From DASZRZ01 sp963732925 (lineage in GTDB: Bacteria; Acidobacteriota; Terriglobia; Terriglobales; Acidobacteriaceae): a DNA stretch of 64,000 nt. How positions within the stretch are numbered: position 1 is the stretch's first letter; each line of letters opens with the position of its first letter. Location: contig CAVTBJ010000012.1 in assembly GCA_963732925.1 (NCBI GenBank), forward strand, positions 744,001 to 808,000. Direction: 5' to 3'. The notes below the pieces were generated by a model. The model ran no database searches. It was given only the letters and a program-made list of their open reading frames with translations, and had not been told where the DNA came from. This document shows positions 61,973 through 64,000 of the stretch, piece after piece. The position numbers and the translations under genes were made by a program.

Positions 61973-62926
61973 ATGACATTTTCGCAACTGACGCGACGAG
62001 AGCTTTTGCAGGCCAGCCTGGGCGCGGCGGTGGGAGCTTTTTGCCTTAAGGACGCTTCCGGCCAGTCAAGATCCGCTATGCCATCGAGTACCTCCGCCAT
62101 GCTGAACCGTCCCATTCCGAAGTCCGGGGAACCGCTCCCCGTGATCGGGCTGGGGACATGGCAAACTTACGACCTCCAGGGTCCCGGGGACGAGTGGAAC
62201 GATGCCAAGGAAACCTTGCGCCTGCTGGCGGAGCATGGCGGGCGCGTGGTGGACAGCTCGCCAATGTATGGAGCGTCGGAAGCCGTGGTGGGACAGATGG
62301 CGGCGGAGCTGGGGATCACCGAGAAGCTGTTTCTTGCTACCAAGGTTTGGACGACCGGGCGGGAGCAGGGCATCCAGCAGATGCAGAGCTCGATGCGCAA
62401 GCTGAGGACGGATCGCATTGACCTCATGCAGGTCCACAATCTTCTGGACGTGCAGACTCAGCTCCAGACCCTGCGTGAGTGGAAGAAGCAGGGAAAGATC
62501 CGCTATATCGGCATCACGCATTACAGCCGCAGGGGGTATCCCGAACTGGAGCGTCTGATGACGGGCGAGCCGGACCTGGATTTTGTGCAGGTGAATTACT
62601 CCCTGGCTGAGCGCGATGCGGAACAACGGATTCTGCCGACGGCAGCGGAACGGAAGATTGCGGTGCTGATCAATCGTCCTTTTGCCACGGGGCAGTTGTT
62701 CGGGCGCGCCCGAGGCAAGCCGCTGCCGGAGTGGGCGAAGGAATTCGACTGCAACAGTTGGGCGCAGTTTTTCCTGAAATTCATTGTGGGGAATGCGGCG
62801 GTGACGTGCGCGATTCCCGCGACCAGCAATCCCAAACACCTTCTGGACAACCTGGGAGCGGGGATGGGGCGATTGCCGGATGAGGCGACGCGAAAGAAGA
62901 TGGCTGGCTATTTTCAGAGTTTATAG
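61973..62926 (+). CDS. aldo/keto reductase with Tat signal
   Basis: GGAGGTGA is close to the ATG at 61973. 317 residues. The N-terminus is a Tat signal (LTRRELLQASLGAAVGAFCL) with the RR pair, so it is exported folded. The catalytic tetrad is visible: Asp and Tyr in VVDSSPMYGASE, Lys in LATKVWTTG and His in MQVHN. The Rossmann-like TIM barrel closes with VTCAIPATSNPKHLLDNL, the NADP-binding end. It is likely a periplasmic oxidoreductase of unknown substrate. A terminator separates it from the cytochromes, so it is transcribed on its own. Confidence 0.92.
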   Translation: MTFSQLTRRELLQASLGAAVGAFCLKDASGQSRSAMPSSTSAMLNRPIPKSGEPLPVIGLGTWQTYDLQGPGDEWNDAKETLRLLAEHGGRVVDSSPMYGASEAVVGQMAAELGITEKLFLATKVWTTGREQGIQQMQSSMRKLRTDRIDLMQVHNLLDVQTQLQTLREWKKQGKIRYIGITHYSRRGYPELERLMTGEPDLDFVQVNYSLAERDAEQRILPTAAERKIAVLINRPFATGQLFGRARGKPLPEWAKEFDCNSWAQFFLKFIVGNAAVTCAIPATSNPKHLLDNLGAGMGRLPDEATRKKMAGYFQSL

Positions 62927-63096
62927 AGACGGCTTGCAGGGTCGGTTTTGTGGTTGGTAGAGAACATACCCACTGAAGCCAAAAATCGGACTTGAATGGG
63001 GCACCCGGCTTGTCTTTTTTCGTGACACAACTTCCGTTCAGCCAGAACCTGTCTTGAATGGGAGACTCGCAGATAACTTTCGGCCGCCAATTCAAA

Positions 63097-63120
63097 AGCC
63101 CGGTCGAGGGCGACCGGGCT
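63097..63120 (-). terminator. rho-independent terminator for the DEAD-box helicase gene
   Basis: AGCCCGGTCG-AGGG-CGACCGGGCT is a perfect 10-base stem with a 4-base loop. On the minus strand TTTTGAATT follows. It lies about 70 bases beyond the helicase stop at 63191. Confidence 0.75.
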
Positions 63121-63190
63121 CCGTCATTGAGATTGCTTTGCCTTTTTAGCTAACTGCTTTCTTTGCCTTGCAGATGATGTGCGCGCTTTC

Positions 63191-64000
<810 letters not shown>

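Overview
The window reads as a chromosomal segment of an Acidobacteriota bacterium, most likely of the Koribacter/Terriglobus kind. I infer this from protein families that are typical there and occur together: a GWxTD protein next to a carboxypeptidase-regulatory-domain barrel, an acidobacterial VWA protein, a DUF5916 outer-membrane protein, DUF4142, and a short intergenic repeat family resembling GCTCAGGATGACA. There is no phage, insertion sequence, CRISPR array, rRNA or recognisable tRNA. Genes lie on both strands in short operons.

Layout. 0-13 kb: a MscS channel (cut by the window start), a MacA-like adaptor plus MacB/LolD-like ATPase without a permease, a GWxTD protein plus plug-less barrel, PilZ and DUF4142 proteins, a quinone oxidoreductase, an orphan OmpR-type regulator with a hydrophobic tail, and a VWA protein. 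13-23 kb: a metallo-hydrolase, PEP carboxylase, then a stress cluster made of a Crp/Fnr regulator, a cyclic-nucleotide-domain-only protein, two tandem-domain universal stress proteins and an ADP-forming acyl-CoA synthetase/GNAT fusion. Three TGTGA-N6-TCACA-type palindromes sit in front of these genes. 23-25 kb: arsenic resistance (arsC divergent from arsR-acr3). 26-33 kb: a lipoprotein, LysR regulator, degenerate receiver, purU, an FCY1-type cytosine deaminase, rlmB, a gluzincin-like protein lacking the catalytic Glu, and a small PCP_red-like protein.

33.8-42 kb: uvrB and a chemoreceptor gene, both broken by several single-base indels, then a four-gene phosphorelay operon (PAS/GAF histidine kinase, receiver, receiver-Fis regulator, and a protein with only the kinase H-box domain) with genes overlapping by 4-8 bases. 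42-52 kb: a YncE-like propeller, Ku, an SRPBCC protein, DUF72, a DesK/NarL-type two-component pair, Hfq with an N-terminal extension, holB and tmk. 52-64 kb: nikR followed by a TonB-dependent receptor whose promoter carries a 29-base palindrome over a perfect TATAAT, YnfA, a BtuB-like receptor, a DUF5916 protein, two cytochrome-type genes (one frameshifted), a Tat-exported aldo/keto reductase and the 3' part of a DEAD-box helicase gene.

The best leads are the Crp/Fnr-stress-acylation regulon, the NikR-controlled receptor and the overlapping phosphorelay operon. Eight single-base indels in uvrB, the chemoreceptor gene and the cytochrome gene should be treated as possible assembly errors before being called biology.
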